Part shown: in pieces, positions 32,865 to 42,427 of the stretch
Position numbering within the stretch: the first letter of the stretch is position 1
Layout: each line of letters starts with the position of its first letter
DNA from: an uncultured Faecalibacterium sp.
Lineage (GTDB): Bacteria > Bacillota > Clostridia > Oscillospirales > Ruminococcaceae
Direction: 5' to 3'
Assembly (NCBI GenBank): GCA_934533135.1
Contig: CAKTBG010000002.1
Span: 62,001 to 126,000 of the forward strand
Length of the DNA stretch: 64,000 bases
Translations under genes and position numbers: made by a program
The notes under the pieces: generated by a model
The model's database searches: none
The model's input: the letters and a program-made list of their open reading frames with translations, nothing else
Told to the model about the DNA's origin: nothing

Positions 32865-35087
32865 ATGGAGCAGGAGCTGGAACAGATCGAGGGCACGGTG
32901 GAGGATATCATCTACGAGAACCCGGACAACGGCTATGTGGTGTTCGAGGTGTCGGGCGGCGGTGTCATCACCGTGGTCTGCGGCATCGTGGGCGAGCTGC
33001 ACGCAGGTGTCAGCGTCGTCTGCCGCGGCAAGTATGAGAACCATGCCACCTATGGCCGACAGTTCCACGCACAGGAGTGCGAGACCGATATGCCGAAGGA
33101 TCTCGAGGCGGTGTATGCCTTCCTCGCCAGCAAATCGCTGCCCTATATCGGGGCCAAGACCGCCGAGAAGATCCTCAACAAATTCGGCGCACAGTCGCTT
33201 GAGATCATCGCCAACGACCCGGCTCAGCTGACCGCCATCCCGGGTATCTCGGCGGACAAGGCCGACCGCATTCAACAGGAGTTCAAGCGGATGTTCGGGA
33301 TGCGGGAGCTGATCGCCTATCTATCCCAGTTCGAGATCAGCCCGCGCCGCGCCATGGAGGTGTTTCGCACCTTCGGCCCCGGGGCGATGCAGGCCATTTC
33401 CAACAATCCATATCTGCTCTGCGGCGAACCGCTCCAGCTGGATTTCCGGCACGCGGACAGCATCGCCCAGTATTACCACATGGAGGGCGATTGCGCCCAG
33501 CGGCTCGAGGCCGCCCTGCTGCGCACCCTGCGGCACAACGCCAACAACGGCCACACCTGCCTGCCCCGGAACCAGCTGATCGACACGGCGTCAAATTTCA
33601 TCCACCAGCCGCCCGAAAAGCTGGGCGAGGCTCTGAACCGGTGTCTGGAGGAGGAAGAGCTGGGAGCCAAGGTGTTTGACGGCACGCAGTACGTCTATCT
33701 GCCGGATCTGCTGTCGGCCGAGCAGGACATTGCGCACCGGCTGGCGATCCTGACCCGGAGGGGGAAGCAGACCGCCCGCGACCTCGACCAAAACATCCAG
33801 ATCCTCGAGCTGACGCAGGGCTTTGCCTATGCGCCGCTGCAGCGGGAAGCCATCCGGAAGGCCATGACCGAAAACTGTCTGGTGCTGACCGGCGGCCCGG
33901 GCACCGGCAAGACCACCACGGTCAATGCGATCCTGCAATTGCTGGAACAGCAGGCCGAGCGGGTGGCACTCTGTGCGCCGACCGGCCGTGCCGCCAAGCG
34001 GCTGAGCGAGCTGACCGGCCGGAAAGCCAGCACCATCCACCGCCTGTTGGAGGTGGACTACACCGGCGGCGTGGTCAGCTTCATCCACAACGACAAAAAC
34101 CTGCTCAAATGCGATGTGGTCATCCTTGACGAAATGAGCATGGTGGACGTCCGGCTGTTTCAGGCTCTCATCACGGCTCTGCGGTACAGCTGCCGGATCA
34201 TTATGGTCGGCGATGCCGACCAGCTGCCCAGCGTGGGGCCGGGCAACATTCTGGGCGAGGTCATCCGCTCCGGGCTGGTGCCGACGGTCTGCCTGAACGA
34301 GATCTTCCGGCAGGCAAAACGAAGCCTCATCGTCGAGAACGCCCACCACATCATCTCCAACGAACCGCTTCAGAAGGGCGGGCGGGCAGACGACTTTTTC
34401 TTTCTGGAAGCGGACGGCGACGCCGCGCAGCAATTGGTCTGCGATCTGGTCACGACCCGTCTGCCGCGCAGCTATGGCTTTGACCCGATCAAGGACATTC
34501 AGGTGCTCTGCCCGACCAAGCTCGGCCCCACGGGAACACAGGCGTTGAATGCCGCGCTGCAAAACCTGCTCAACCCGCCCCAAAAGGGCAAACCGCAGCT
34601 GCAAAGCGCATCCCGGGTGTTCCGGGTCGGCGACAAGGTGATGCAGGTGCGGAACAATTACGAGATCCTCTGGCAGCGGATCGGCGGGGAGCAGGGGGTA
34701 GGAGCCTACAACGGCGACATCGGCATTGTGGAATCCATCAATCCACGGGATCGCTCGATGGTGGTCCGGATGGACGACCGGCGGATGCTTTACCCGGCAG
34801 AAAACCTGAACGAACTGGAGATCGCCTACGCCATCACGGTCCACAAGAGTCAGGGCAGCGAATTCCCGGCGGTGATCCTGCCGGTGGCGCAGGTCCCGCC
34901 GAGGCTCTGCTACCGCAATCTGTTCTACACCGGCGTGACCCGCGCCCGGAAGCTCTGCGTCGTGGCGGGTCGGCGGGATGTGGTGAACCGGATGATGTCC
35001 AACATCCGCCAGAACCTCCGGTACAGCGGCCTGTGTGAGCTGCTCCGCGAGGAATTGCCGCCGGAACAGCAGGCTCTCCCGGAATAA
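32865..35087 (+). CDS. recD2: RecD2-type 5'-3' DNA helicase
   Basis: 740 residues. The long N-terminal domain with helix-hairpin-helix elements (YIGAKTAEKILNKFG and IPGISADKADRIQ) is typical of RecD2, followed by SF1B motifs: Walker A LTGGPGTGKTTT near residue 341, VILDEMSMVD (motif II), GDADQLPSVGPG (motif III) and the UvrD-like C-terminal motif YAITVHKSQGSEFPAVILP. It unwinds DNA in repair and replication stress without RecBC. The ATG at 32865 fits the family N-terminus (IEGTVEDIIYENPDNGYVV) and follows GGTGAGG. Confidence 0.95.
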   Translation: MEQELEQIEGTVEDIIYENPDNGYVVFEVSGGGVITVVCGIVGELHAGVSVVCRGKYENHATYGRQFHAQECETDMPKDLEAVYAFLASKSLPYIGAKTAEKILNKFGAQSLEIIANDPAQLTAIPGISADKADRIQQEFKRMFGMRELIAYLSQFEISPRRAMEVFRTFGPGAMQAISNNPYLLCGEPLQLDFRHADSIAQYYHMEGDCAQRLEAALLRTLRHNANNGHTCLPRNQLIDTASNFIHQPPEKLGEALNRCLEEEELGAKVFDGTQYVYLPDLLSAEQDIAHRLAILTRRGKQTARDLDQNIQILELTQGFAYAPLQREAIRKAMTENCLVLTGGPGTGKTTTVNAILQLLEQQAERVALCAPTGRAAKRLSELTGRKASTIHRLLEVDYTGGVVSFIHNDKNLLKCDVVILDEMSMVDVRLFQALITALRYSCRIIMVGDADQLPSVGPGNILGEVIRSGLVPTVCLNEIFRQAKRSLIVENAHHIISNEPLQKGGRADDFFFLEADGDAAQQLVCDLVTTRLPRSYGFDPIKDIQVLCPTKLGPTGTQALNAALQNLLNPPQKGKPQLQSASRVFRVGDKVMQVRNNYEILWQRIGGEQGVGAYNGDIGIVESINPRDRSMVVRMDDRRMLYPAENLNELEIAYAITVHKSQGSEFPAVILPVAQVPPRLCYRNLFYTGVTRARKLCVVAGRRDVVNRMMSNIRQNLRYSGLCELLREELPPEQQALPE

Positions 35088-35109
35088 ACGAGGCCCGGTT
35101 GCTTGCGTT

Positions 35110-35160
35110 TGCCCTCTCAGTCACTTCGTGACAGCTCCCCCAAAGGGGGAGCCCTTGGCA
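35110..35160. repeat. Half-copy of the dispersed palindromic repeat
   Basis: TGCCCTCTCAGTCACTTCGT ... GCTCCCCCAAAGGGGGAGCCCTTGGCA, a single arm of the family, between recD2 and mreB. Confidence 0.6.
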
Positions 35161-35208
35161 AACCGGGCAACGCATACGATAAAACGTAAAAGGGCGGGCT
35201 TCGGTTGC

Positions 35209-35237
35209 TTGTCAGCACCGGCAATCTATGCTATACT
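35209..35237 (+). promoter_or_regulatory. Promoter of mreB
   Basis: TTGTCA (35209-35214) and TATACT (35232-35237), 17 bp apart. Confidence 0.65.
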
Positions 35238-35345
35238 ATAAAATTGAACTTATGTGTTTTCCCCGCCCGTGCAGAGAGATCCTGCCGGGGCTATCATGAT
35301 AGAAAACAGGAAAAATTTGGGTTGGAGAGAAAGGAACAGGAGATT

Positions 35346-36371
35346 ATGGCACAGAACGATATCGGCATTGATCTGGGTACGACCACCATCATCATCGCAC
35401 AGGAGGGGCAGGGCGTTGTCCTGAACCAGCCCAGCGTCGTGGCTGTGGACACCCGCAAGAACTCGGTCTTGGAGGTGGGCGACAAGGCACTGGCCATGGT
35501 GGGGCGCACCCCGAACTATATCTCGGCCATCTTCCCGCTGAAGGACGGCGTCATCAGTGACCACACCATGACCCGTGAGCTGATCTGCCGGTTCGTCAAT
35601 CAGGTGTACAGCTCCCACATGGTCAAACCCCGGGTGGCCGTCTGCGTGCCTGCCGCCATCACCGGCATTGAGAGCGACGCCGTGGTGGAAGCGGTCATGG
35701 CGGCCGGTGCCCGTCAGGTCTATCTGATCGACGAGCCGATCGCGGCAGCCCTCGGCTCCGGCATCGACATTACCGTGCCGGACGGCCGGATGATCATCGA
35801 CATCGGCGGCGGCACCACCGACATTGCGGTGCTGTCGCTGGGCGGCAAGGTCAAGGCCACCAGCGTCCGGGTCGCAGGCAACCACTACGACGACGAGATC
35901 CTGAAGCACGTCCGCACCAAATTCAGCATCGCCATCGGCCAGCGCACCGCCGAAGAACTGAAAAAGAATGTGGCCTGCTGCCCGCAGAAGGCCGATTTCA
36001 ATGAGACGATGGAGGTCAAGGGCCGCAGCCTGCTGACCGGCCTGCCGGTCCGGGTCAATGTGTCCACCAGCGATCTGTACGAGCCGGTCATGATGCTGAG
36101 CGAGCAGATCGGCACCGCAGCCCATCAGGTGCTGGAGAAGACCCCGCCGGAGCTGGCCGGCGACATCTACCGCAACGGCGTGGTGCTGACCGGCGGCGGT
36201 GCGCAGCTCCATGGCCTGACCGACTACCTCAGCCAGGAACTCAAGGTGGAAGTGACGGTCTCGCCGGATCCCGTCAACTGTGTGGCTCTGGGTACGGCCA
36301 TGAGCCTTGGCCTCGGCGACAAACTGGAGACCGGCTTCACCGACGCGACCCCCCGGATCGGCCGCCGGTAA
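35346..36371 (+). CDS. mreB: Rod shape-determining protein MreB/Mbl
   Basis: 341 residues, standard length. Actin-fold nucleotide motifs: IGIDLGTTTIIIA (phosphate 1), IIDIGGGTTDIAVLSLGG (phosphate 2) and GVVLTGGGAQLHGL (adenosine). MreB filaments direct lateral wall synthesis under the membrane. No mreC/mreD follow, so this is a stand-alone copy, perhaps an Mbl/MreBH paralogue. The ATG at 35346 follows AGGAGA; the frame extends 47 codons upstream through the promoter and is not used. Confidence 0.93.
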   Translation: MAQNDIGIDLGTTTIIIAQEGQGVVLNQPSVVAVDTRKNSVLEVGDKALAMVGRTPNYISAIFPLKDGVISDHTMTRELICRFVNQVYSSHMVKPRVAVCVPAAITGIESDAVVEAVMAAGARQVYLIDEPIAAALGSGIDITVPDGRMIIDIGGGTTDIAVLSLGGKVKATSVRVAGNHYDDEILKHVRTKFSIAIGQRTAEELKKNVACCPQKADFNETMEVKGRSLLTGLPVRVNVSTSDLYEPVMMLSEQIGTAAHQVLEKTPPELAGDIYRNGVVLTGGGAQLHGLTDYLSQELKVEVTVSPDPVNCVALGTAMSLGLGDKLETGFTDATPRIGRR

Positions 36372-36428
36372 GCGGAGCGAGGGCTTCCGGCTTCTTTCCT
36401 CATTCAGCATGATTTTTGTTCATACTTG

Positions 36429-36457
36429 TTGAATCGTGCCGGAAAATAATGTATAAT
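36429..36457 (+). promoter_or_regulatory. Promoter of oadG-oadB
   Basis: TTGAAT (36429-36434) and TATAAT (36452-36457), 17 bp apart. Confidence 0.7.
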
Positions 36458-36522
36458 ATTTTCAAATCGCTTTTTGCTTTCCGGGCCGTCCGGAGGCGAA
36501 ATAAAGTTATAGGAGGAAGACC

Positions 36523-36885
36523 ATGAATTTAGGTTATGATGTGATCGTTACCATAACCGGTATCGTGCTGGTGTTTATGATCCTCGTGCTGTTGATGGCA
36601 ATTATCACGCTGGAGGGTAAGATTTTCGACAGCATGAACGCAAAGAAGGCCGCTGCAAAGGCTGCCCCGAAAGCGGCTGCAAAGCCCGCTGCACCGGCAA
36701 AGCCTGCTGCCGCCGCTGCGCCTGCCGCACCGCAGGTCGAAGCTGGCATCCCGGGAGACGTTGTGGCTGCGATCATGGCCGCCATCACCGCCATGGGCAA
36801 CGGCAAGTACGTCCTCAAGGCTGTGCGCCGTGGCAACAACAACTGGGGCAAGGCTGGCGTCAACGACACCACCGCACCTTTTTAA
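36523..36885 (+). CDS. oadG: Sodium-pumping decarboxylase gamma subunit (OadG family)
   Basis: 120 residues: one N-terminal membrane helix (VIVTITGIVLVFMILVLLMAII), an Ala/Pro/Lys-rich flexible linker (about residues 42-72), and a short C-terminal domain (GDVVAAIMAAITAMGNGKY ... VRRGNNNWGKAG). OadG assembles the alpha and beta subunits of oxaloacetate/methylmalonyl-CoA/glutaconyl-CoA decarboxylase. AGGAGG precedes the ATG. The beta subunit gene follows 15 bp later; no alpha subunit or biotin carrier is in the window, so the substrate is unknown. Confidence 0.82.
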   Translation: MNLGYDVIVTITGIVLVFMILVLLMAIITLEGKIFDSMNAKKAAAKAAPKAAAKPAAPAKPAAAAAPAAPQVEAGIPGDVVAAIMAAITAMGNGKYVLKAVRRGNNNWGKAGVNDTTAPF

Positions 36886-36900
36886 CACGGGAGGAAGAAT

Positions 36901-38109
36901 ATGTCACAGTTTATTGAGACCTTAGTCGGTATTTTTACCAGCTCCGGTTTTGCGCGGTTCGGCGAGCCGGACGGCTGGCTGTACGCGGTGATGATCTGCG
37001 TCGGCTGCTTCCTGCTCTACCTTGCCATCGTCAAGGAGTTTGAGCCTCTGATCCTGCTGCCCATGGCATTCGGCATGATCCTTGCCAACCTGCCCGGCAG
37101 CGGCATCATCCATATGCAGTATTTCGTCGGCGACGGCCTTGAGCACCCGATGTGGATCGAGATCCTGAACAACGGCGGTCTGGCGGATATGCTTTACATG
37201 GGCGTCAAGCTCGGCATCTATCCTCCGCTGATCTTCCTCGGCATCGGCACCATGACCGATTTTGCCCCGCTGATCTCCAACCCCAAGAGCCTGCTGCTGG
37301 GTGCTGCGGCACAGTTCGGCATCTTTGGCACTTACATGGGTGCCCGTCTGCTGGCCGCTACCGGTCTGGTGGACTTTACCCAGAAGCAGTCGGCTGCCAT
37401 CGCCATCATCGGCGGTGCAGACGGCCCGACGGCCATCTTCGTCACCTCTCGTCTGGCTCCGGAGCTGCTGGGCAGCATCGCGGTCGCCGCATACAGCTAC
37501 ATGGCACTGGTGCCCGTCATCCAGCCGCCCATCATGAAGGCTCTGACCTCCAAGAAAGAGCGTACCGTCGTGATGAAGCAGCTGCGCACGGTTTCCAAGA
37601 CCGAGAGGATCATCTTCCCGATCATGGTCACCATCATTGTTTCCCTGATCGTTCCCGATGCAGCGGTTCTGGTGGGTATGCTGATGCTCGGCAACCTGAT
37701 GAAGGAATCCGGCGTCGTGGATCGTATCCAGAAGACCGCGGGCAATGAGCTGATGAACATCATCACCATCTTCCTTGCACTGTCGGTCGGCTGCACCACC
37801 TCGGCCAACACCTTCCTGAACTTCCGCACCCTGTTCATCATCGTGCTGGGTCTGATCGCCTTCTCCTTCGGCACCGCTGCCGGTGTTCTGTGCGGCAAGG
37901 TCATGTATGTCCTGACCGGTGGTCAGGTCAACCCGCTGATCGGTTCTGCAGGCGTTTCGGCGGTTCCTATGGCAGCCCGCGTCTCTCAGAAGGTCGGCCA
38001 GAGCGAGAACCCCCAGAACTTCCTGCTGATGCACGCCATGGGCCCCAACGTGGCCGGCGTCATTGGCTCTGCCGTTGCTGCTGGTATCCTGATCAACATC
38101 TTCGGCTAA
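36901..38109 (+). CDS. oadB: Sodium-pumping decarboxylase beta subunit
   Basis: 402 residues, highly hydrophobic. OadB signatures: MLYMGVKLGIYPPLIFLGIG, IIGGADGPTAIFVTSRLAPELLG (Na+-binding aspartate in GGADGPT), YSYMALVPVIQPPIMK and the late GVSAVPMAARVSQ. It couples decarboxylation of carboxybiotin to export of two Na+ ions. Together with OadG it forms the membrane part of a decarboxylase whose soluble alpha subunit is coded elsewhere. GGGAGGAAG precedes the ATG. Confidence 0.95.
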   Translation: MSQFIETLVGIFTSSGFARFGEPDGWLYAVMICVGCFLLYLAIVKEFEPLILLPMAFGMILANLPGSGIIHMQYFVGDGLEHPMWIEILNNGGLADMLYMGVKLGIYPPLIFLGIGTMTDFAPLISNPKSLLLGAAAQFGIFGTYMGARLLAATGLVDFTQKQSAAIAIIGGADGPTAIFVTSRLAPELLGSIAVAAYSYMALVPVIQPPIMKALTSKKERTVVMKQLRTVSKTERIIFPIMVTIIVSLIVPDAAVLVGMLMLGNLMKESGVVDRIQKTAGNELMNIITIFLALSVGCTTSANTFLNFRTLFIIVLGLIAFSFGTAAGVLCGKVMYVLTGGQVNPLIGSAGVSAVPMAARVSQKVGQSENPQNFLLMHAMGPNVAGVIGSAVAAGILINIFG

Positions 38110-38134
38110 GCGTTTCTGAAAAATTGGATTTTTT

Positions 38135-38178
38135 CCGCCCATTCTGTTGGCAGTGCTGCCGCGGATGGGCGGTTTTTT
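38135..38178 (+). terminator. Terminator after oadB
   Basis: CCGCCCATT pairs with GATGGGCGG followed by six T residues. Confidence 0.8.
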
Positions 38179-38190
38179 GTGGGAGAAGTC

Positions 38191-38219
38191 TGTGCAAGGT
38201 GCGGGAAATGTGTTATACT
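38191..38219 (+). promoter_or_regulatory. Putative promoter of the pcrA operon
   Basis: TATACT (38214-38219) with a weak TGTGCA (38191-38196) at 17 bp. Confidence 0.45.
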
Positions 38220-38268
38220 ATACCCGAGTGAATCTGCACAAAAAAGAATCGAGTGAATAGGTGAAACA

Positions 38269-40920
38269 ATGGCAACAAATCTCCAACAGGAATTTTGCGC
38301 GCTGCGCGATACCTATATTGAAAAACAGTTTGGCCGGTTGAACGAGATGCAGCGGGAGGCGGTGTTTACCACCAATGGCCCGCTGCTGATCCTTGCCGGT
38401 GCGGGCAGCGGCAAGACCACCGTGCTGGTCAACCGGATCGCCAATCTGATCCGGTTTGGCTCCGCCCACGGCTCAAAATGGACGCTCCGGGATGTGACCG
38501 AGGACGACGTGAAAACTCTGCGCACCGCCATCATGACCGGTACGGATGCTCCGGTAGGACTGGATGGAATGCTGCGGCAGAATGCCGTTCGCAGCTGGAA
38601 CGTGATGGCAATCACCTTTACCAACAAGGCGGCCGGAGAGCTGAAAGAGCGTCTGCGGAAGATGCTGGGCGGCGAAGAAGGCGACGAGGTGTTTGCCTCG
38701 ACCTTCCACTCGGCCTGTGTCCGCATCCTGCGCCGCTGGGCCGAGGAGATCGGCTACCCCCGCAGCTTTACCATCTATGACACCGACGACGCCCAGCGCG
38801 TGATGAAGAATGTCTACAAAGAGCTGAGCGTGGACGAGAAGTTCTTCCCCATAAAAAGTGCCATCAACCAGATGAGCCGCTGGAAGGATCAGCTGGTCAG
38901 CCCGGCCGAAGCCCTGCGTACCCCGGCCAAGGATACCAAGGGGGCTTTGGCAGCAAAAATCTATGCAGCCTACGAAAAAAAGCTGCGGGATGCCGGTGCG
39001 TTCGATTTCGATGACCTGATCTACCAGACTGTGCAGCTGTTGGCCGAACACCCGGAGGTGCGGGAGTTCTACCAGAACAAATACCGCTATCTGCTGGTGG
39101 ACGAATATCAGGATACCAGTGTGGCGCAGTTCCGTCTGGTCAGCCTGCTGACCGGCCCGGAGCAGAACATCTGCGTCGTCGGCGACGACGACCAGAGCAT
39201 CTACCGCTTCCGCGGTGCGACCATCGAGAACATCCTCAATTTCGAGCGGATCTACCCGGGCACCAAAACCATCCGGCTGGAACAGAACTACCGCTCCACG
39301 TCGAATATTCTGAACGCCGCCAACTGCGTCATCCAGCACAACACCGAGCGGAAGGGCAAGACCCTCTGGACCAAAAACGGCGAGGGCGACAAGGTGCAGG
39401 TCTACACCGCCGAAAACGAGCAGGACGAGGCCAGCCACATCGCCGACATCATCGGCCAGCATCTGAAAGAGGGCGGGCATCTGTCCGACCATGCGGTGCT
39501 CTACCGGATGAACGCGCAGTCGGCCCCCATCGAAAGTTACTTCACCCGCGCAGGCATCCCGCACAAGATCGTGGGCGGCCAGCGGTTCAATGACCGCAAG
39601 GAGATCAAGGATATCCATTCCTATATGTCCATCGTGGCCAACCCGCGGGATGATGTGCGCCTGCGCCGGATCATCAACGAGCCAGCCCGGAAGATCGGCG
39701 CAACCACCCTTGACGTCATCGCGGATCTTGCCGCACAGGAGGGCGTCGGGATGCTGGAGATCCTCAGCCACGCCGACCAGTACGCCAAGCTTTCCCGCGC
39801 GGTGATGCCGCTGCTCAAGTTCTGGCAGATCTATCAGCGGCTGCAGGAGTCGCTGGAGACCCGCACCCTCGATGAATTTGCCGCGGACGTCATCGAGGTG
39901 ACCGGCTATAAAGCCATGCTGGAAGCCGATGCCGCCAAGGGGCACGAGGATGCGGCCGACCGCCTGCAAAACCTCGGGCAGCTGGTCAACAATGTCAAGA
40001 ACTACTGCGACCAGCACGGCGAAGAGGCCAGCTTGGAAGGCTATCTCGAGGACATTGCCCTCATCAGCGACATCGACAGCTACAACGAGAGCGCGGATCA
40101 GGTGGTGCTGATGACCATCCATTCGGCAAAGGGGCTGGAATTTCCCTATGTATTCCTGATCGGCATGGAAGAGGGCGTATTCCCCAGTGAGATGAGCAAA
40201 TATTCCGAGGCCGATCTCGAGGAAGAGCGGCGGCTGGCCTACGTCGGCATCACCCGCGCCAAGAAGGAGCTGTACATCTCCAACAGCGTCACCCGGATGC
40301 TTTATGGCCGCACCCAGCGCAACGAGCCGAGCCGCTTCCTTCGGGAAATTGAGCCGGAGTACCTTGAAGAGACCCGCAGCCCGGTGCTGGAACAGCGTTC
40401 CCGTCTGGGCGGCTGGGGCTCCGGCTACAGCGATACGGTGCCGGGCGGAGCTTCCGGCTATTCGGGTGCCTCCGGCTGGGGGCGGTCGGCGCAGAGCTAC
40501 GGCGGCGGATATGGTTCGGGCTACAGCAGCAACCGCAGCGGCTACCTGAACCGGGAGTACAATGCCGGGGAGCGGAGCGGCAGCTTTGGTTCCGGCTATG
40601 GCCGCAGCAGCAATTCTGACAATCGTGGTGCAGGCAGTTTCAGCGGTTTCGGCAGCGGCTACAGCCGCCCGGCAGCCCCCCAAGCACCGACGAAAAAAGT
40701 CGAGTTCGGCAGCGTGCAGGCGACGCGTCCGGCAGCTCCGCAGACCAGACATTATGAGCCGGGGGATATCGTGGAACACAAAGTTTTCGGGCGCGGCGAG
40801 GTGCTCCACGTCAAGCCTGCTGCCGGAGATCAGATCGTGGAGATCCGCTTTGAAAAGGTCGGCGTAAAAAAGACCATGGCCAATTTTGCGCCGCTGACGA
40901 AAATTACGACGGAGGAATGA
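38269..40920 (+). CDS. pcrA: UvrD/PcrA-type 3'-5' DNA helicase with Gly/Ser/Tyr-rich linker
   Basis: 883 residues. SF1A helicase motifs: Q-motif LNEMQREAV, Walker A LAGAGSGKTTVLVNR near residue 42, motif II LLVDEYQDT, motif III VVGDDDQSIYRFRGA, and motif V/VI TIHSAKGLEFPYVFLIG and AYVGITRAKKEL. There is a roughly 40-residue insertion between motifs I and Ia (TLRDVTEDDVKTLRTA region), probably lineage specific. Residues about 710-805 are a low-complexity Gly/Ser/Tyr tract, then the PcrA C-terminal domain (VEHKVFGRGEVLHV) known to bind RNA polymerase or partners. It overlaps thyX at its stop. Acts in nucleotide excision repair and fork rescue. Confidence 0.94.
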   Translation: MATNLQQEFCALRDTYIEKQFGRLNEMQREAVFTTNGPLLILAGAGSGKTTVLVNRIANLIRFGSAHGSKWTLRDVTEDDVKTLRTAIMTGTDAPVGLDGMLRQNAVRSWNVMAITFTNKAAGELKERLRKMLGGEEGDEVFASTFHSACVRILRRWAEEIGYPRSFTIYDTDDAQRVMKNVYKELSVDEKFFPIKSAINQMSRWKDQLVSPAEALRTPAKDTKGALAAKIYAAYEKKLRDAGAFDFDDLIYQTVQLLAEHPEVREFYQNKYRYLLVDEYQDTSVAQFRLVSLLTGPEQNICVVGDDDQSIYRFRGATIENILNFERIYPGTKTIRLEQNYRSTSNILNAANCVIQHNTERKGKTLWTKNGEGDKVQVYTAENEQDEASHIADIIGQHLKEGGHLSDHAVLYRMNAQSAPIESYFTRAGIPHKIVGGQRFNDRKEIKDIHSYMSIVANPRDDVRLRRIINEPARKIGATTLDVIADLAAQEGVGMLEILSHADQYAKLSRAVMPLLKFWQIYQRLQESLETRTLDEFAADVIEVTGYKAMLEADAAKGHEDAADRLQNLGQLVNNVKNYCDQHGEEASLEGYLEDIALISDIDSYNESADQVVLMTIHSAKGLEFPYVFLIGMEEGVFPSEMSKYSEADLEEERRLAYVGITRAKKELYISNSVTRMLYGRTQRNEPSRFLREIEPEYLEETRSPVLEQRSRLGGWGSGYSDTVPGGASGYSGASGWGRSAQSYGGGYGSGYSSNRSGYLNREYNAGERSGSFGSGYGRSSNSDNRGAGSFSGFGSGYSRPAAPQAPTKKVEFGSVQATRPAAPQTRHYEPGDIVEHKVFGRGEVLHVKPAAGDQIVEIRFEKVGVKKTMANFAPLTKITTEE

Positions 40921-40925
40921 CAGAA

Positions 40926-41708
40926 ATGATGACCGTTCGATTGATCGCCCATACCCCGGAACCGGAAAAGGTGGTGGCAGCAGCGGCCAAGCTCTGCTAT
41001 TCCGATGCGCACATCACCGATCTGCTGGATGGATTGGACGAGGAAAAGACTGCCCGGTTCCTGAATATGCTCAGCGATCTGGGTCATGCCAGCCCCATCG
41101 AGCACGCCAGCTTCACCTTTGGCATCGAGGGCGTCAGCCGCACCCTACTGGCGCAGATCACCCGGCACCGGATCGCGTCTTTCAGCGTCCAGAGCCAGCG
41201 GTATGTTCGGCTGGACGACTTCCGCTATGTGATCCCGCCCGAGATCGAGGCCATCCCCGAGGCAAAGGCTGCTTTTATCGAGAGCATGAACGAGGACGCA
41301 AAACGCTATCTCGATCTTGCCCGGAAGTTGGAGGAGGGGCACACCGCCCGCCTGATGGCCGAGGGAATGCCCGAAAAACAGGCGCGTGCCAAGGCCTCCA
41401 AGCAGGCCAATGAGGACGCCCGCTTCGTCCTGCCGAACGCCTGCGAGACGAAGATGGTCGTGACCATGAATGCCCGCAGCCTGCAGAACTTTTTCCACCT
41501 GCGGTGCTGCAGCCGCGCACAGTGGGAGATCCGGGAACTGGCCGAGAAGATGTTTGCGCTGGTCTACCCGGTGGCACCCCATATTTTCCGGACGGCTGGT
41601 CCGGCCTGCGTGTCCGGCCCCTGCCCGGAGGGGAAGATGTGCTGCGGCAAAACGGCCGAAGTCCGTGCGAAGTACGCGGCACTGAAAGGGGAAGCCGACC
41701 ATGCGTGA
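40926..41708 (+). CDS. thyX: Flavin-dependent thymidylate synthase
   Basis: 260 residues. The ThyX motif RHRIASFSVQSQRY near residue 77 (RHRxxSxxxxSxRY) binds FAD/dUMP; HASPIEHASFTFGI and the C-terminal region NARSLQNFFHLRCCSRAQWEIR are also typical. It makes dTMP from dUMP using methylene-THF and NADPH. The GGAGG at the end of pcrA points to the ATG at 40926; an ATG at 40917 overlaps the pcrA stop but is too close to that site. Thymidylate kinase follows with an 8 bp overlap, so consecutive steps are coupled. Confidence 0.96.
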   Translation: MMTVRLIAHTPEPEKVVAAAAKLCYSDAHITDLLDGLDEEKTARFLNMLSDLGHASPIEHASFTFGIEGVSRTLLAQITRHRIASFSVQSQRYVRLDDFRYVIPPEIEAIPEAKAAFIESMNEDAKRYLDLARKLEEGHTARLMAEGMPEKQARAKASKQANEDARFVLPNACETKMVVTMNARSLQNFFHLRCCSRAQWEIRELAEKMFALVYPVAPHIFRTAGPACVSGPCPEGKMCCGKTAEVRAKYAALKGEADHA

Positions 41709-42399
41709 GCAGCAGGAGAAAGGCACCCTGATCGTTCTGGAAGGGCTGGATGGCAGCGGCAAGGCGACACAGGCCAAGCTCTTGGCCGCGAATCTGCAGG
41801 CAGAGGGGAAGCAGGTGCGGGAAATCACCTTCCCGGATTATGCCAGCGACTCCAGCACACTGGTCAAGATGTATCTGGCCGGGCAGTTTGGCGACAAGCC
41901 CGACGATGTAAACGCCTACGCCGCGTCCAGCTTTTATGCGGTGGATCGGTATGCCAGCTATAAAAAGGATTGGGGCAGCTTTTACCACGCAGGCGGCGTG
42001 ATCATTGCAGACCGCTATACCACCTCAAACGCCGTCCATCAGTGCTCCAAACTCCCGCCGGAGCAGTGGGAGAGCTTTTTGCACTGGCTGTTTGACTATG
42101 AGTTCCGGCTGCTGGGTCTGCCTGCGCCGGATCGGGTGATCTACCTGCAGGTAGACCCGGCCGTGAGCCAGAAACTGATGACCGGCCGCTACCACGGCGA
42201 TGAGAGCAAAAAGGACGTCCACGAAAAGGATCTGGAATATCTGGCTCGCAGCCGGAAGGCGGCTGAGTTCTGCGCGGCGCATCTGGGCTGGAAGACGGTT
42301 TCCTGCACAGAGGGCGACGCCATGCGCTCCATCGAGGATATTCAGGCCGAAGTGCGGGTGCTTGCGGCAGAGGTCCTGCACGGAAGGGCGTTTGTATAA
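41701..42399 (+). CDS. tmk: Thymidylate kinase
   Basis: 232 residues. P-loop LEGLDGSGKATQAKLL (residues 13-28; Ala in place of the second Thr/Ser of GKT/S), DRY motif IIADRYTTSNAVHQ near residue 100, and LPAPDRVIYLQVDP. It phosphorylates dTMP to dTDP, directly after ThyX. The GKAT variant and the longer lid segment (GRYHGDESKKDVHEKD) are seen in a Clostridia subgroup. It overlaps thyX, confirming operon structure. Confidence 0.93.
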   Translation: MREQQEKGTLIVLEGLDGSGKATQAKLLAANLQAEGKQVREITFPDYASDSSTLVKMYLAGQFGDKPDDVNAYAASSFYAVDRYASYKKDWGSFYHAGGVIIADRYTTSNAVHQCSKLPPEQWESFLHWLFDYEFRLLGLPAPDRVIYLQVDPAVSQKLMTGRYHGDESKKDVHEKDLEYLARSRKAAEFCAAHLGWKTVSCTEGDAMRSIEDIQAEVRVLAAEVLHGRAFV

Positions 42400-42427
42400 C
42401 AAAAACAAAAAGGAGGCATCCTATCTG

